This document shows positions 1 through 11,832 of a stretch of 64,000 nt of DNA, one piece after another. Where the stretch lies: NCBI GenBank assembly GCA_034509735.1, contig JACGWO010000005.1, positions 12,045,692 through 12,109,691 of the forward strand, in the 5' to 3' direction. The stretch comes from Sesamum alatum. Its lineage: Eukaryota; Streptophyta; Magnoliopsida; Lamiales; Pedaliaceae. The position numbers were made by a program, and so were the translations under genes. The notes beneath the pieces were generated by a model, which made no database searches, was not told the DNA's origin, and saw only the letters and a list, made by a program, of their open reading frames with translations. Each line of letters begins with the position of its first letter. Position 1 is the first letter of the stretch.

Positions 1-915
1 TCAGTGACCACTATCCGATGCACTCGTCATTGGGCCTGACTGTGCATACCTTTGAGACTAACTGGTTTTCACTTATGCTCTGGAAGCTAGTATCGCGTTA
101 GCCTTCCAAAACAACTCTCAACAGACGGTGCATCATGAACACATCTTTAGTCCTTATTCAGGTACTAAGGATCGTTCTTGATTGTTGTCTTCAACCCCTC
201 AGTGCATTACCGATTTATGTTGAGCCATGCTAGAAGCACTCTTAACATCGGTTCCTATGCACCGAGTAAACATATCATATGTTTGCCTAGGGTTAAGACG
301 TAGGGGATACTCAACATCCAAGCCTTCTTATTAGTCCACCGTGACTAAGTCTTGAATGGCTTAATGCTTTATGCATAGTATCCAAGTTTTCTCATCAGTC
401 TTACCATGACTGAGTCTCGAACAACTTGTCCCTCTACATATTTGAGTTTTCTCATCAGTCTATCACTGACTGAATCTTTGAAGAACTCAATTCATGATAT
501 GTATGTGGGAACCCTTAAAATGACATGGAGAATTTTCGTGAGTTACAGTTGTGTTTTAGTGATTCCTAATGTCTTGAATTCATTTATGGATCAAGACATT
601 ACACACTTAAACACATGGAACACCATTTCTACTCCCACTGATCACCTACGTCGTTTAAGACCGAGTCATGTTCCGTATGAGCTCGTCAAAAACGAATATT
701 CCAGTTATGCGGTGTTTCAAACCTTGTTTGAATTTCCTAGTGGATTCTATGGCTCCTCTCCATAAATCCTACTACGATGTCCAACATCACGTTCCGCAGG
801 TCATTTGGATTACTATCCAAATTTGACCGAACATATCCCGATCACTCGTACCTCTTACGACATTCGGGTTCATTCTTAAGGGGACTTGGAATATGATCAA
901 TTTAAGAAATGCGAT
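1..915 (-). pseudogene. Decayed pol-derived internal region of element A
   Basis: This stretch is shared with B (8986-9930), C (47154-48060) and F (63293-64000). It has no long open frame on the coding strand. By position, between gag and the polypurine tract, it should derive from copia RT/RNase H. The plus-strand reading frame at 406-765 runs antisense to the element and I do not regard it as a gene. Confidence 0.55.
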
Positions 916-916
916 T

Positions 917-1450
917 CTAAGCAACGTTAGTATTATTCTGTCGGTTATCATAGGATGGAGGAAGCGACTGGAGGATCACGTCAATGTACGTGTCATTGTT
1001 AAGCCCAGCTTTAAGGTCCTCGAGTTTCTCCACTAGGGAGAGCATCTTGACCGCATGACTCTGTACAGACGCTCCTTCAGCGAGCTTGGTGCCAAAAAAT
1101 GCTTTTGTGGCGGCATATCTAATATGCCTATCCAGAACCGCATAAACCTCGTTCATGCGGAGCATTATGGCGGAGACGTTGTCCAGCCTATCATACTGCT
1201 TTTGGATGTCATTAGACATCGAAGCCAGTATGATACTGCGTACTTTCCGGTTGTCCTCATGCCATTTCTCGAACGTCAAACGTTCTTCAAGCATGGACCC
1301 CTCCGGTAAGTCGCTCGGTGGCGGCTCGTCCAAGACGTAGCCTTGGTTCTCGAAATCGAGGACAATCCTCAAGTTTCTCAGCTAGTCCGAGTAGTTCGTT
1401 CTGTTGAATTTGTTAGTCTCAAGAATCATGGTTAACGGGTTCTTAGACAT
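917..1450 (-). pseudogene. gag: Copia gag (UBN2-type) pseudogene, element A
   Basis: On the minus strand the frame starts at the ATG at 1448-1450 and reads like a Ty1/copia Gag. An MSKNPLT-like start is followed by a TNKFN..NY motif, RIVLDFENQGYVLDEP, then FEKWHEDNRKVRSIILASM and ILQSLPPSYD. These are hallmarks of the UBN2 gag domain, the capsid-like part that packages element RNA in virus-like particles. A stop at 1382-1384 replaces the tryptophan expected in the Y.DWLRNL motif. The C-terminal part, including any zinc knuckle, is lost at the deletion junction near 920. This is the best preserved gag of the family in the window, but it is not functional. Confidence 0.85.
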
Positions 1451-3154
1451 ATCTACATTAATGAAAATGTAAAGCAAAAATTAGCAGATGATGGTAATAT
1501 TATTGTTCAAGTTGAAGACTTGGTCTTTTAGTCTTTAACCCTCCCACTATTTATACGAAAGTCCGCCACTCTCAAGCGGAGTTTCGGGAAACCATTTCCT
1601 AGTGGGCTTGGGATCCACAAGCGTAATCTCCATGCCCCGCTTTTACGATTCACATGAAGAAGACATTGTGGGAGATATCCAATATCATTTTCATCCAATG
1701 AGATTCCCAAGATATTTTGCCTCACCTATTCACATGGTCCCGAGGACTCCAAGCGAACCATGTTACTCAGTGTTGGGCTCGACCCATCAATCAAATCATG
1801 CCTCAAACTGTCGCCCCCCACGACTCGTGAGACAGGGAAACAGCGAGCGCAATCTTTTTGTTCACAACAATAGTGCAGCTTTCCCCTAGTCCAAGTGTGC
1901 CACGACTCGTGAGACCACACTTGGGTAGTGGTAGCTTCCTCACCACATTGCTGTGGATGGAAGGCTCGGACAGACCAAAATACCATTTTGATCCAAGTCT
2001 GTTCTGGGCCTAATATTTAATTTGGTCCAACCAAATGAGAGTTTGTGTATGACCGAGACCTCATCACATTATTGTGTTTTAGCATGCATAAATATTCAAT
2101 ATTTAAAGCGATAAATAAATACGTCGCATGCAGAAAACATAGCATACCCCTGTTTAGGATGATCACAAGCCCAACCTATGCTACCCACTGAGCCCGCAGT
2201 GAGTCTATGGTCTGTCTAGGGTGGTTCTAAATTATTACAATAATAATAAACCCATTGTCATTCCAATGGGCCTTGAAGTGCTTCTTGTTTCAGGCCTTGG
2301 TGCTCCTCCTTGGGGTCTCCGACTCCAATTGCTTGTTAAAATTGAAACCTCACCAATCCTACCTACTCTCATTACAACTGAAAGTAATACATCGGTAATA
2401 AAGAAAACAAGCCTTAACTACGGGAGACGATAGTCCCAAAAACAAGAGGCACGCAGGCCCCACCCAACAGAAAATAAATGATCATACATTCATCCATACA
2501 TAAGGTCTAGGGCTCTTGTGATCATCCCATGTTGATTCCATCAACTCACATAACATAATTATTTCAAATAATCATGCATAAATAACCAATGGATATTCCA
2601 AATACCCAAGTGATGTCCAACATCACAAAAGCATAAATATACAAATAATATGCAAAATTCAAATTTTAAATTTAATGGACATTTTAAACAATGCATCCAA
2701 TGCATGTATTAATCCCAAATTAATTAAGCAAATTTAATTCAAGGAATAATCCAATTATTCCAAAATGAAATATGCAAAATTAATATATTTTTAGAATATT
2801 GTGCAGAAAAATACAGAAAATCAAATTTTCCGGAAAAAGTCGAAAAAACGGCACAAAACGGCCCAGCCGCTCTGCTGGCCGGCCGGCCGCGCGCGGTGCC
2901 GGCCTGATCAAAAAATATATATTTTGTTTGTTTTTCAAAACTGTTTCAGCATAATAACAGTAATATTATTCTGAAAATAAGCATGCAATTTTGGATCCAA
3001 TCTAACAAAATTAAGCATGCCAAAAGTCCATTAAATCCAAACAATTGAATCATCATATTATTCATATATTTATGTAATCTAACATGCCAATAAAGCCATT
3101 TAACAGCAAGTAGATCATGCCAAACACATAGATCTATGCCCCTTATATCGAACC
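1451..3154 (-). other. Leader region of element A
   Basis: Untranslated leader between primer-binding site and gag. It aligns in order with the leaders of B (11833-14150) and C (49979-51383). It contains conserved blocks such as the paired CGACTCGTGAGAC motifs near 1825 and 1900, then AT-rich sequence. A GC-rich patch at 2860-2910 corresponds to the larger one in B. No coding capacity was seen. Confidence 0.6.
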
Positions 3155-3168
3155 GGGCTCTGATAACA
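3155..3168 (-). promoter_or_regulatory. Primer-binding site, element A
   Basis: On the minus strand this reads TGTTATCAGAGCCC, next to the 5' LTR end. The copia consensus pairing with the 3' end of initiator tRNA-Met is TGGTATCAGAGC, so one base has changed. It marks where minus-strand DNA synthesis would be primed. Confidence 0.85.
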
Positions 3169-3170
3169 CT

Positions 3171-5369
3171 TGAAGGACAAGCGGATCCGCCCGGGAGCGC
3201 GAGCGGAAGCGAGAAAGCGAGAAATTGTGCGTAAATTTAAAATCAAATTTAAATATGCGAATCCCAAGGGGTGTACCCTTGGGTGCTCAACCGGGCGTTC
3301 GATGTAGGATGTGCAAATATTAGAAACATATATTTAAGCACATAGGGCATAGATATATAAATGAAATCAATCAAAGCGTAATAAACCGTTACCTTTGATT
3401 GTTTAGCGTATGCTCCCGGCTACTTGCGTTGTTCCTTCTTTGGAATGCTCACGAAATCCAAACGTATGGATTCTCCAAAGGTGATCCACACCACACCGGA
3501 AGAAACACACGTTCTTCTTGCTAGAAAAGAACGGGTTTAGAATGAATCGGTTTAAGAGAAGAACACTATGAATTAGTGTTCTCTTAAACTTACTTTGTTC
3601 TTCTTCTTGATTCAAAATCAAGTGAAGAACACAAGTGTGAGAGAGGGAGAGATCACGAAATTTGAGAGAGAGGAGAGGATTTTTTTTGTCTTCTCTTTTT
3701 CCTAGAAAAAGATGAATAATGAATCACTTATGCTTGGTGTTGTATATTCTAATATATATACATAATTAATGTGATTATTGGAATGTGTCTAGGTTCATCC
3801 AATGATGTCTAGATTCATTCCAATCAATCACCATTAATTCTTCAATCAAGCCTACCAAAATTTATGGTATGATCAAATCATACCAAAAGGGAAGAGCTTG
3901 ATTGGAATTGATTTGTCTCTTTCCAAAAGAGATAAGTCAACATACCACCTAGCATGAAACATGGCTGATTTTGCTTCCTCCAAGGGAGCATGTTGGCCAT
4001 GTTTAATTAAGGGAAGAAGTCCAACTTCTTCCTATTCCAAAATAGGAATTATTTCTCCTCTCGGGTATAATTTAATGAATCGAATTTTATCGTAATCCAA
4101 TTACGAAGAATCCAACATTAACTCCAATTTAATGTCCATTTAAATTATCCCCGTTGATCTTTTAATCCAATTAAAAGATCCAACGTCTCAACGTCTCAAC
4201 TTTTCATATTTAATCGAAAATCCAATTTACCGATTAAACGAAAGCCCGATACGGCCGGTCCATCCAATGGAATTTCCCTTATGTAATCCAATTACTTATT
4301 TTATCCTTCGAGATTGACTCCAAGTCAATCTCTCAACCTCCTCGGTGATTTGTGTGTGACCCTTTATGTTCACCCTCAGCTAGACTTGGGCCCGTGTCCC
4401 ACAAGGGCCCGTTACCATGGGTGGTCGTCTAGCAACGGTCCATGGCACTAGAGACTAGGTGAATTGGCGTGAACATTTAGGCGCCGATTCCGTACGGGTA
4501 CGATCCTTCCGTCTACTGTCTCCCGGCCTTAGTCTAGGGTATGGAATTGGGCGTCGGTTCCCATCCTTGACTAGGCATCTATGCTTAATACTCGAGACCA
4601 CGTATGCTTCATTGCGTCGACATAGGAAACCATTCCCTGTTCGACCAACCATTGTGGCCACAGAGTGCATAGGAGATACCTCTGTCACATACTGACAGGG
4701 GACGGATCCTCTTCTTGGAATCCACCGTCCTCACTACACATTCCGACTGCACTGGACAAGGCTTATGATAATCATCTTACAGAATGATTACCTCTCGTCA
4801 GATTCAAGATACAGCCGTTCTGTGCACGCGACTGCCATGATTCCTCAAGTCTGAGGATTACTCCCATACTATCGGAACCGGGGAAAACCAATCATACCGA
4901 CCAAGCTTCCAAGGCTTCCATATGATGATCCCCGCAAGTCAGTCCAGTCGGCTCGACCCCAGTCGACCAACCCATCAAGATCGTGTAGGCGTCCCACGCC
5001 TGTCGCCGATGAAACACGACACTCATCCAGTGAACACGACTCTTGACGCAAGTCTCAATAGGACTCTCGATGCCCTGTCTCGAGGTCCTCGACTTGGATC
5101 GTTTCAGACCCAACTCTTAATCAGTTGGTTTCATGACCACCATCCAATGCGTGGCCCAACTGCACGAGTTGTTAACCATGGTCTGTGGGCTTTGTTGCGA
5201 TATAAGTTAAACACCATTTTAACAAATGTAAGATGAGCGCAACAAAGAAGGTACCATTGGTGACGAACACTCATCTTATTCATCACATAATAATATTACA
5301 TTTACATCAAGTTGTCAGATAGGTTACAAATCGCCAAACCTATTGGCTTTCTGGTCACCTATTCTAACA
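3171..5369 (-). repeat. 5' LTR of element A
   Basis: 2199 bp. On the plus strand it begins TGAAGGACAA and ends ATTCTAACA, so on the element strand it runs TGTTAG to TTCA. It aligns best with the LTR of D and the 3' LTR of P, sharing the block around 3770-3850, and less well with B, C and F, so it belongs to a separate subfamily. The block around 4380-4480 and the run to 5369 are common to all LTRs of the family. Confidence 0.85.
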
Positions 5370-5763
5370 AATTAATCACGCTAGGTCAATTTGTCCTCCT
5401 ATATAAATTCCTCTTGATTTCTTACTAGCACGGGGGATCAAGATCTGGTGGATTGGGTGGACAATTTGAAGTGTTCCTATTTTGGAATCTTTGTGGCAAA
5501 ACGTGGAACAACGCACGTAGCAGTTTGAAGAAAATGACAACGGGTAGGTTTCACACTCCCTTTTGTTGCAACCCTATGGCCACCATGATATTGCATGTTT
5601 TACTTTGATCATGAGATACACCGAACACCCGAAAGGTTCAAGGGAACACCCATTGAACGTGTATTTACTTTTCCGTTTAAGCATGTTTTAATTTCATGTT
5701 TTTTTTTATTTATCACGCTTTCGCATTCGCGCTCCCTCCCGGGACGATCCACGCTTGCTTTCA
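5370..5763 (+). repeat. Truncated plus-strand LTR end
   Basis: This resembles the downstream half of a family LTR in the opposite orientation to A. A TATA-like CTATATAAATT lies near 5400. A GATACACCGAACaCCCG motif follows at about 5616. It ends with CCCGGGACGATCCACGC..TTTCA at 5763, matching the LTR 3' end. No primer-binding site follows, because the sequence switches to a minus-strand LTR remnant. The upstream part is missing. Confidence 0.5.
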
Positions 5764-6450
5764 ATTTTTGGCCATACTAGTTTGGGAAGAAATCCAACTT
5801 CTTCTCATTCCAAAAGTGGAATTAACACACCTCTTGGTCCAAAATTTAATGGACCGAGTTTCATTGCAATCCAATTACAATGATTCCCAAATAAAATCCT
5901 ATGTAATTCAAGGTCCACTTAAATAATTCCCATTTACTAATTAAAACGACGGCCCGATACAATTTCGGCCCGTCCATCCAATGGACAATCCCTTGAGTAA
6001 TCCAATTACTCATTATCATCTGAAATTGACTCCAAGTCAATTTCTCCACCTCCTTGGTGATTTATGTGTGACCCTTTAGGTTCACCCTCAGCTAAACTTG
6101 GGCCCGTGTCCAATAGGAACCCGTTACCTTGGTAGGCCATCTAGCAACGGTCCATGACACTAGAGACTAGGTGAATGTGGGCATGAGTATTTAGGCACCG
6201 ATTTCGTACGGGTACGGTCCTTCCGTCTATCGTCTCCCGTCCTTAGCCTAGGGTATGGAATGGGGCATTGATTCCCATCCTTGACTAGGCGTCTATGCTT
6301 AATACTCGAGACTATGCATGCCTCATTGCATCGACATAGGAAATGATTTACTGTTTGACCAACCACTGTAGCCACAAGTTTAAGTAGCATGAATGTGTCT
6401 CCGAGTGCATAGGAGATACCTCTGTCACTACTGATAGGGGATGGATCATC
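5764..6450 (-). repeat. LTR remnant G, left part
   Basis: Minus-strand family LTR of the A/D subfamily, lacking its U5 side, entered near the TTTTTGGCCAT block. It is split by element B: the sequence breaks at GGATCATC (6450) and resumes at 15958 in the same LTR context. The last five bases, TCATC, are B's left target duplication. Confidence 0.75.
6446..6450. repeat. Target site duplication of B, left copy
   Basis: TCATC immediately precedes the TGAAAG end of element B and is repeated exactly at 15953-15957. Five base pairs is the normal Ty1/copia duplication size. Confidence 0.9.
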
Positions 6451-8684
6451 TGAAAGAATGTGTGGATCGTCCCGGGAGATGAGCGCGTATAGCGGAAGCG
6501 CGAAATAATGCGTAATAAAAATTACAAAACATAATTAAATAGAATCTAAATCATGCATAACATACATAAACGAATCAAGGGGTGTGCCCTCGATTCTCCC
6601 GGGCGTTCGGTGTATCTCATGTTCAATAAAACACAACATGGAGGCCATAGAATTAGAAACGAAAACCATAATTAAAGAACCTACCCGGTTGTAGTTTTGT
6701 CTTCGTTCGGCTACATGCATTGTTCCCGTTTTGCACCAAGATCTCAAGAAGAGACCCTCTAAATCATCTCACTCGCTCCACCGGAAAGCAAACAACCTTT
6801 GTGCTAGCAAGAAACTATTTGGGGAGAAGAGACATCGATACACGCTATGAATTAACGCAATCAATGTCTCTTATGTTCTTAACTTGAATAAATCTAGAAG
6901 AACAAAGTATAATTCTTCGAGAGAAAAGAACGGGATGGACGAAAATTTGAGGGAGATGAGAGATGAGAGTTGTAGAGAATACTAGGTGTGAGTGTGTGCT
7001 TTTTTAAGTATTTATAGAAGATGGAATTCCTATTCCTTCTCAAACTCTTCCAAAGAGACACACTTTGACTAGGATTTTGACCTAGTCAAATCCTAGTCAA
7101 ATTAGGCTTTGATTAAGTCAAATTAATCATGGCCCTTCATCTCATCATTCTCTAGATCAAATCTTGTCCATCCATTTTGATGGGCTTTATGGAATGGGCC
7201 TATTTAATTCTAAATTAAATATTCTCATGGACTTTATATTAAATCATATTTAATATATTAAGCCCATTAATTAATTAATGGAAAGGACTTATTTAATTCT
7301 AAATTAAATAGTCCCATGGACTTTATATTAAATCCTATTTAATATACCAAGCCCATTAATTAATTCCATAGAATGGGATTATTTAATTCTAAATTAAATA
7401 GTCCCATGGACTTTATATTAAATCCTATTTAATATACCAAGCCCACTAATTAATTAATTCACCCTTTTAATCTAATTAAAAGGAAAGCCCATGATTTATA
7501 AAATTCATAAATCTAATTTATGAACTCAAGCCAGATTATTCTAAATAATTCATCGAGGCTTGAATCTCCAAGAAGTATAATTTAATTCCATTAAATTAAA
7601 CCTTCTCCCGGAATTAATTCCAAATTAATTCCCTTTCATTTGGTGTAGCGGGTGTGACTCTTTAGGTTCACCTTTCAGCTAGACTTGGGCCTACTTTTTG
7701 TTATTTCATAACCAAAGTAGTCCGTTACCATGGGTGGCCATCTAGCAACGATCCATGGCACTAGAGACTAGGTGAATTTATGGTGTGAACATTTGGGCTC
7801 CCAGTTATACGCAGGTGCGGTCCTACCGACGCTCGATACGTATGGGTACGGCCCTACTGTCGCCTGTCTCCCGGCCTTTAGTCTAGGGGTCGGTTCCCAT
7901 CCTTGACTAGGCAACTATGCATAATGCTCGAGATAGGTTTAACTCGACGTAGGAAATCCTTTCCCACTACATCAAGTGCTATGGCCATACACTTTGTGAG
8001 TCTAAACCATCTCCGAGCGCATAGGAGATCTTGTTGTCATATCCTTTGACAGGGGACAGATCCTATCTTAGAATACACCGTTCTTACATATTCCGACTGC
8101 ACTGGACGAGGCTTATGATGACCATGTAATATAATCGGTCAAATTTCACCAGATCCAAGATACAACCTTAGTATGTAGGGGACTGCCGTGATCCTTAAGT
8201 CCGAGGACTAATCCCGTACTATCGAAACCAGGAATACGAGTCATACCGACCAAGCTCGAGTAGCTTCTATATGACGATTCCCGCGAGTCACCTCAGTCGG
8301 CCGCTCCCCAGTAGGCCGACCCACTAACACTTCTTAGACGATCCTCGTCACCCATCGATGAAACACGACAGCAGTTGCTTAGTGCATGTCTCAAATGGAT
8401 TCTCGATGCCCTGTCTCGAGATTCCTTTGACTTAGAGTATTTCAGACTGATTCGGCGAAACCGATTTTATGAACCTACCTCCAAGCGTAGTTCCAATTTC
8501 CCGAAATGTTATTTCAGTCTGTGGGCATTTGTTGTGACATCGTAACGATGCAAGCAGTAAGTACAACAAACTCATGCTTATGAATCCTTACTACATTCAT
8601 TAATATAATATTACTTGTTCACAGATTGACGAATGGTTCTCAGAACAGCCAATACCATTGACTTTCTGGTCACCTATTCTAACA
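6451..8684 (-). repeat. 3' LTR of element B
   Basis: 2234 bp, from TGAAAGAATG to ATTCTAACA on the plus strand. Between about 7200 and 7440 there are three near-repeats built from TTTAATTCTAAATTAAATA and CATGGACTTTATATTAAAT. C has two copies and F one, so copy number varies among LTRs. This is the full-length version; the 5' LTR of the same element has an internal deletion. Confidence 0.9.
7009..7017 (-). promoter_or_regulatory. TATA box in LTR of B
   Basis: On the minus strand this reads CTATAAATA, in the right place for U3/R transcription of the element. The same box is at 14314-14322, 45267-45275 and 61496-61504 in the other LTRs of this subfamily. Confidence 0.6.
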
Positions 8685-8699
8685 ATCTCCCACTTGACC
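8685..8699 (-). promoter_or_regulatory. Polypurine tract, element B
   Basis: On the element strand this reads GGTCAAGTGGGAGAT, directly before the TGTTAG start of the 3' LTR. It is the plus-strand DNA primer site. The same sequence precedes the 3' LTRs of C, D, F and P. Confidence 0.85.
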
Positions 8700-11400
8700 A
8701 ATAAGTCAATTACCCACTTTGTTCAGAATCCTCTGAGTATGAGTAATCTACAATACCGACTAAGGTATTGTGAGTCCACTTATATGTCCTTGCGAAGCGA
8801 TACGGTCTAACCGTGTTACCTCTATCCACCATTGCCTCTTAGAGATGGTGGTTGTCTAAGAATATTTTCGTGGATCTTGTGATGAGATCTCGTGCCAATA
8901 CTCCCATAGCCAAGTTGCCTGCCATATAGGCGAACATGGCTTGGTCGTGCTAGGCGCCACGTCCATCCTATGGACGCGGTCATCATCAGTGACCACTATC
9001 CGATGCACTCGTCATTGGGCCTGACTGTGCATACCTTTGAGACTAACTGGTTTTCACTTATGCTCTGGAAGCTAGTATCGCTTTAGCCTTCCAAAGCAAC
9101 TCTCAACAGACGGTGCATCATGAACACATCTTTAGTCCTTATTAAGGTACTAAGGATCGTTCTTGATTGCTGTCTTCAACCCCTCAGTGCATTACCGATT
9201 TATGCTGAGCCATGCTAGAAGCACTCTCAACATCGGTTCCTATGCACCAAGTAAACATATCATATGTTCGCCTAGGGTTAAGACGTAGGGGATACTCAAC
9301 ATCCAAGCCTTCTTATTAGTCCACCGTGACTAAGTCTTGAATGGCTTAATGCTTTATGCATAGTATCCAAGTTTTCTCATCAGTCTTACTATGACTGAGT
9401 CTCGAACAACTTGTCCCTCTACATATATGAGTTTTTTCTGATCAGTCCACCATGACTGAGTCTTTGAAAAGCTCAATTCATGATATGTATGTGGGAACCC
9501 TAAAATGTCATGGAGAATTTTTCGTGAGTTACAGTTTGTGTTTTAGTGATTCCTAATGCCTTGAATTCATCCATGAATCAAGATATTACACACTTAAACA
9601 CTTGGAACGCCATTTCTACTCCCACTGATCACCTACGTTGTTTAAGACCGAGTCATGCTCTGTATGAGCTCGTCAAAACAAATATTCCAGTTATGCGGTG
9701 TTTCAAACCTTGTTTGAATTTCCTAGTGGATTCTATGGCTCCTCTCCATAAATCCCACTACGATGTCCAACATCACGTTCCGCAGGTCATTTGGGTTACT
9801 ATCCAAATTTGATCGAACATATCCCGATCACTCGTACCTCTTACGACATTCGGGTTCGTTCTTAAGGGGACTTGGAATATGATCAATTTAAGTAAGAAAT
9901 GCAATTATAAGCAACGTTTAGCATTATTCTGTCGTAAACCTACACAAACCAGACACCGAGTCTAATTTGTCTCCCACTAGTCCCTTGACGTGTGTAGGAT
10001 CCTTCTACATGCTCAAGAACTTTGTCAGGACATAGGCTTGCCAAACCATGGCTCCTTGTGCGTGACTCCTAGCAAAGTGCCATGTTCCTTACGTTGGCAA
10101 TTTTGAGTCTACGTCTACACGGGCTAAGGTAATTGGGCGAAACTTCGATCGATCTTCGTCCAACGAGATTTGATCGTTCCCTTTATCAGAGACCGTCATA
10201 CTTGGCCTTTATAGGAAACGTTTCATTGAGAATTCCATTCTCAACTTGGATGCTCAAGAGCTCCCACTAAATACACGGCCTTTTCGATCCTATCGAAACA
10301 GGTTTAATTTTGCAACCATTTATGGTTCACCTCCTTAAGTCTAATTCCCAAACCTCCTATGGGACCTTTAGACTTTTGAACCCTCTTATGGTCTTGTGTA
10401 TTAGTAACCTACAGTTGTCTTATTGGATCCCTTCCAATAGACTATTTGGCAAGCCTACTTTGTCCAACAAAGAGCTTTCGGACTTTCTTCTTCATAAAAG
10501 ACTTGTAAATTTAGTCGATTCGAATCATCTATTTCTAGATTCATCGAACTTTTCAATTTACTTATCTTTTAATAAGAAGAAACGTCCTAGCTGTTGTAGA
10601 TGCCAAATTTGTAAGTTGGTCTTGATTAATCCATTTAGATAATTTGGATTTTGAGTTTCCATAAACCTTTTATGGGATGGTGTTCTAGGAATTTACGTGT
10701 AACTACTAGCAAACATGAATCAATATTCAATAATTTTGTTTGATCAAATATGTATGTAAAAAAAACCTTTGTCCAACAAAGAGACATACTTTTGATCATG
10801 CTAGGTTACGTAGTTCCTATATTATCCTAACATGATCACGATTATGGGCCTAACAAGTCTCTAGTCCTTTCCATCAATGGACCTTGCCATTGTTGAATCC
10901 TAGAACTGTTCTTGGCTTTTAAGTCCTTATTCACTTTCTGCAAACCACCCGCAGATTAGTGATAGAAATGGTATCAAATACCAAATAGAGTAAAAGTGAT
11001 CATGTCAATACTAAATATCAAATTTTATCTACATTGGAGAGCGGTTTAGGATACTCCCTTTTATAATGGCCCTCTTTACGACAGTGAATGCTTACGTTCT
11101 TAGAAATCTATGAACTTGACTGCTTGAACCTTTTGCTCTTTCCTTTACCTCCACCTTGTGTTGTAAAGGAACAACACTTGAAGTGCTTAATAGTTGATGT
11201 CACCTTACCCTTATTCCTCTTTTGGCGTCTGGCACCTTTGCCTTTTGCTATGGAGGTTGAAGCCTCTCTTACTAGTACCGACGGCGCAGATTTTGCAATC
11301 GTTGCTTCGTACTAGACCAACATAATTACCAACCTATGAAGATCTTTTCTAAGCTCATTCATGTTGATAATTAATGGTTCGTAGGAGGGAGGAAGAGACT
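8700..11400 (-). pseudogene. Highly decayed pol region of B
   Basis: This should encode protease, integrase, RT and RNase H, but no continuous frame remains on the minus strand. Faint traces can be matched by eye to P. Near 8870-8890, minus-strand AGATCTCATCACAAGATCCA resembles the RNase H segment of P (PRSHHRSKHI). Near 10450-10490 a TTTGTTGGACAAAG stretch resembles the region before the integrase core. The same decayed sequence occurs in C (46869-49365). The plus-strand 110-residue frame at 10310-10642 is antisense and not considered a gene. Confidence 0.5.
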
Positions 11401-11406
11401 AAAGGA

Positions 11407-11832
11407 TCATGTCAATGTACGTCTCTTTTTCAAGACTGACGTGGAGGTCTTTTGAGCTTCTCCACTAGGGATTGCATCATCACCCCATGTTCTTTGTACC
11501 GACATCCCTTCCGTCATCTTAGCTCCAAACATGCCTTCGTTGCATTTTACCCCACATGCTGGTCCAGGACCACATAGACATGATGCAAACGAAGCATAGT
11601 TTGAGCCAACATCATTATATCTTACTTGCCGGTGGTCATCCCTCAACTTTTGAACGCCAAGCGTTACCTTAGTTGTTGACCCCTCCGGCAAGGGCTGAGG
11701 AACGTCCTCATTCCGGTATGTGAGTTAAGGTTCTGGAAATCTAAGACCATCTTAAGATTTCGTAGTCAATCCGTGTAACTGGTTCCCTTTTAATAAGCCT
11801 CTTAGTAACGTGTTTGGTGGATTCTTAGACAT
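11407..11832 (-). pseudogene. gag: Copia gag pseudogene, element B
   Basis: Gag starts at the ATG at 11830-11832 (minus strand) and is broken within the first 40 codons. A later frame at 11691-11407 keeps LPEG and HRQVR and a KMTEGMSVQ match to KLAEGASVQ of element A, but a central stretch is replaced by unrelated residues (GPGPACGVKCNEG). The frame is lost again before ILQSLPPSY. The same abnormal central stretch is in C (49366-49978), so this damage predates the B and C insertions. Confidence 0.75.

Larger units (their letters stand above)
1..5369 (-). mobile_element. Ty1/copia element A, 5' part (runs off left end)
   Basis: This is a minus-strand LTR retrotransposon of the dominant 2.2-kb-LTR family. 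Reading from high to low coordinates it has a 5' LTR (3171-5369), a primer-binding site, a leader of about 1.7 kb, a broken gag, and 3'-side internal sequence reaching base 1. Bases 1-915 match the internal region of element B from about 8986 on. Relative to B, about 1.4 kb is missing between the gag remnant and the pol-derived part, with the junction near 915-935. The 3' LTR lies outside the window. No polypurine tract follows 5369, so that end is a true element end. The predicted target duplication is AATTA at 5370-5374, and its partner is not visible. Confidence 0.85.

Noticed and set aside
4455..5236. Frames of 60-104 codons within the A LTR on both strands, repeated in other LTRs
   Set aside because: They lie in LTR sequence, differ in frame and length between copies, and show no domain.
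5370..5763. 5' LTR of element P
   Set aside because: The strand is right and it ends like a family LTR, but its motifs match the B subfamily rather than P's own 3' LTR, and no primer site follows.
10310..10642. 110-residue plus-strand frame, nearly identical at 48479-48811
   Set aside because: It is antisense to two copies of the same retroelement and has no recognisable domain. Its conservation follows from copying of the element.
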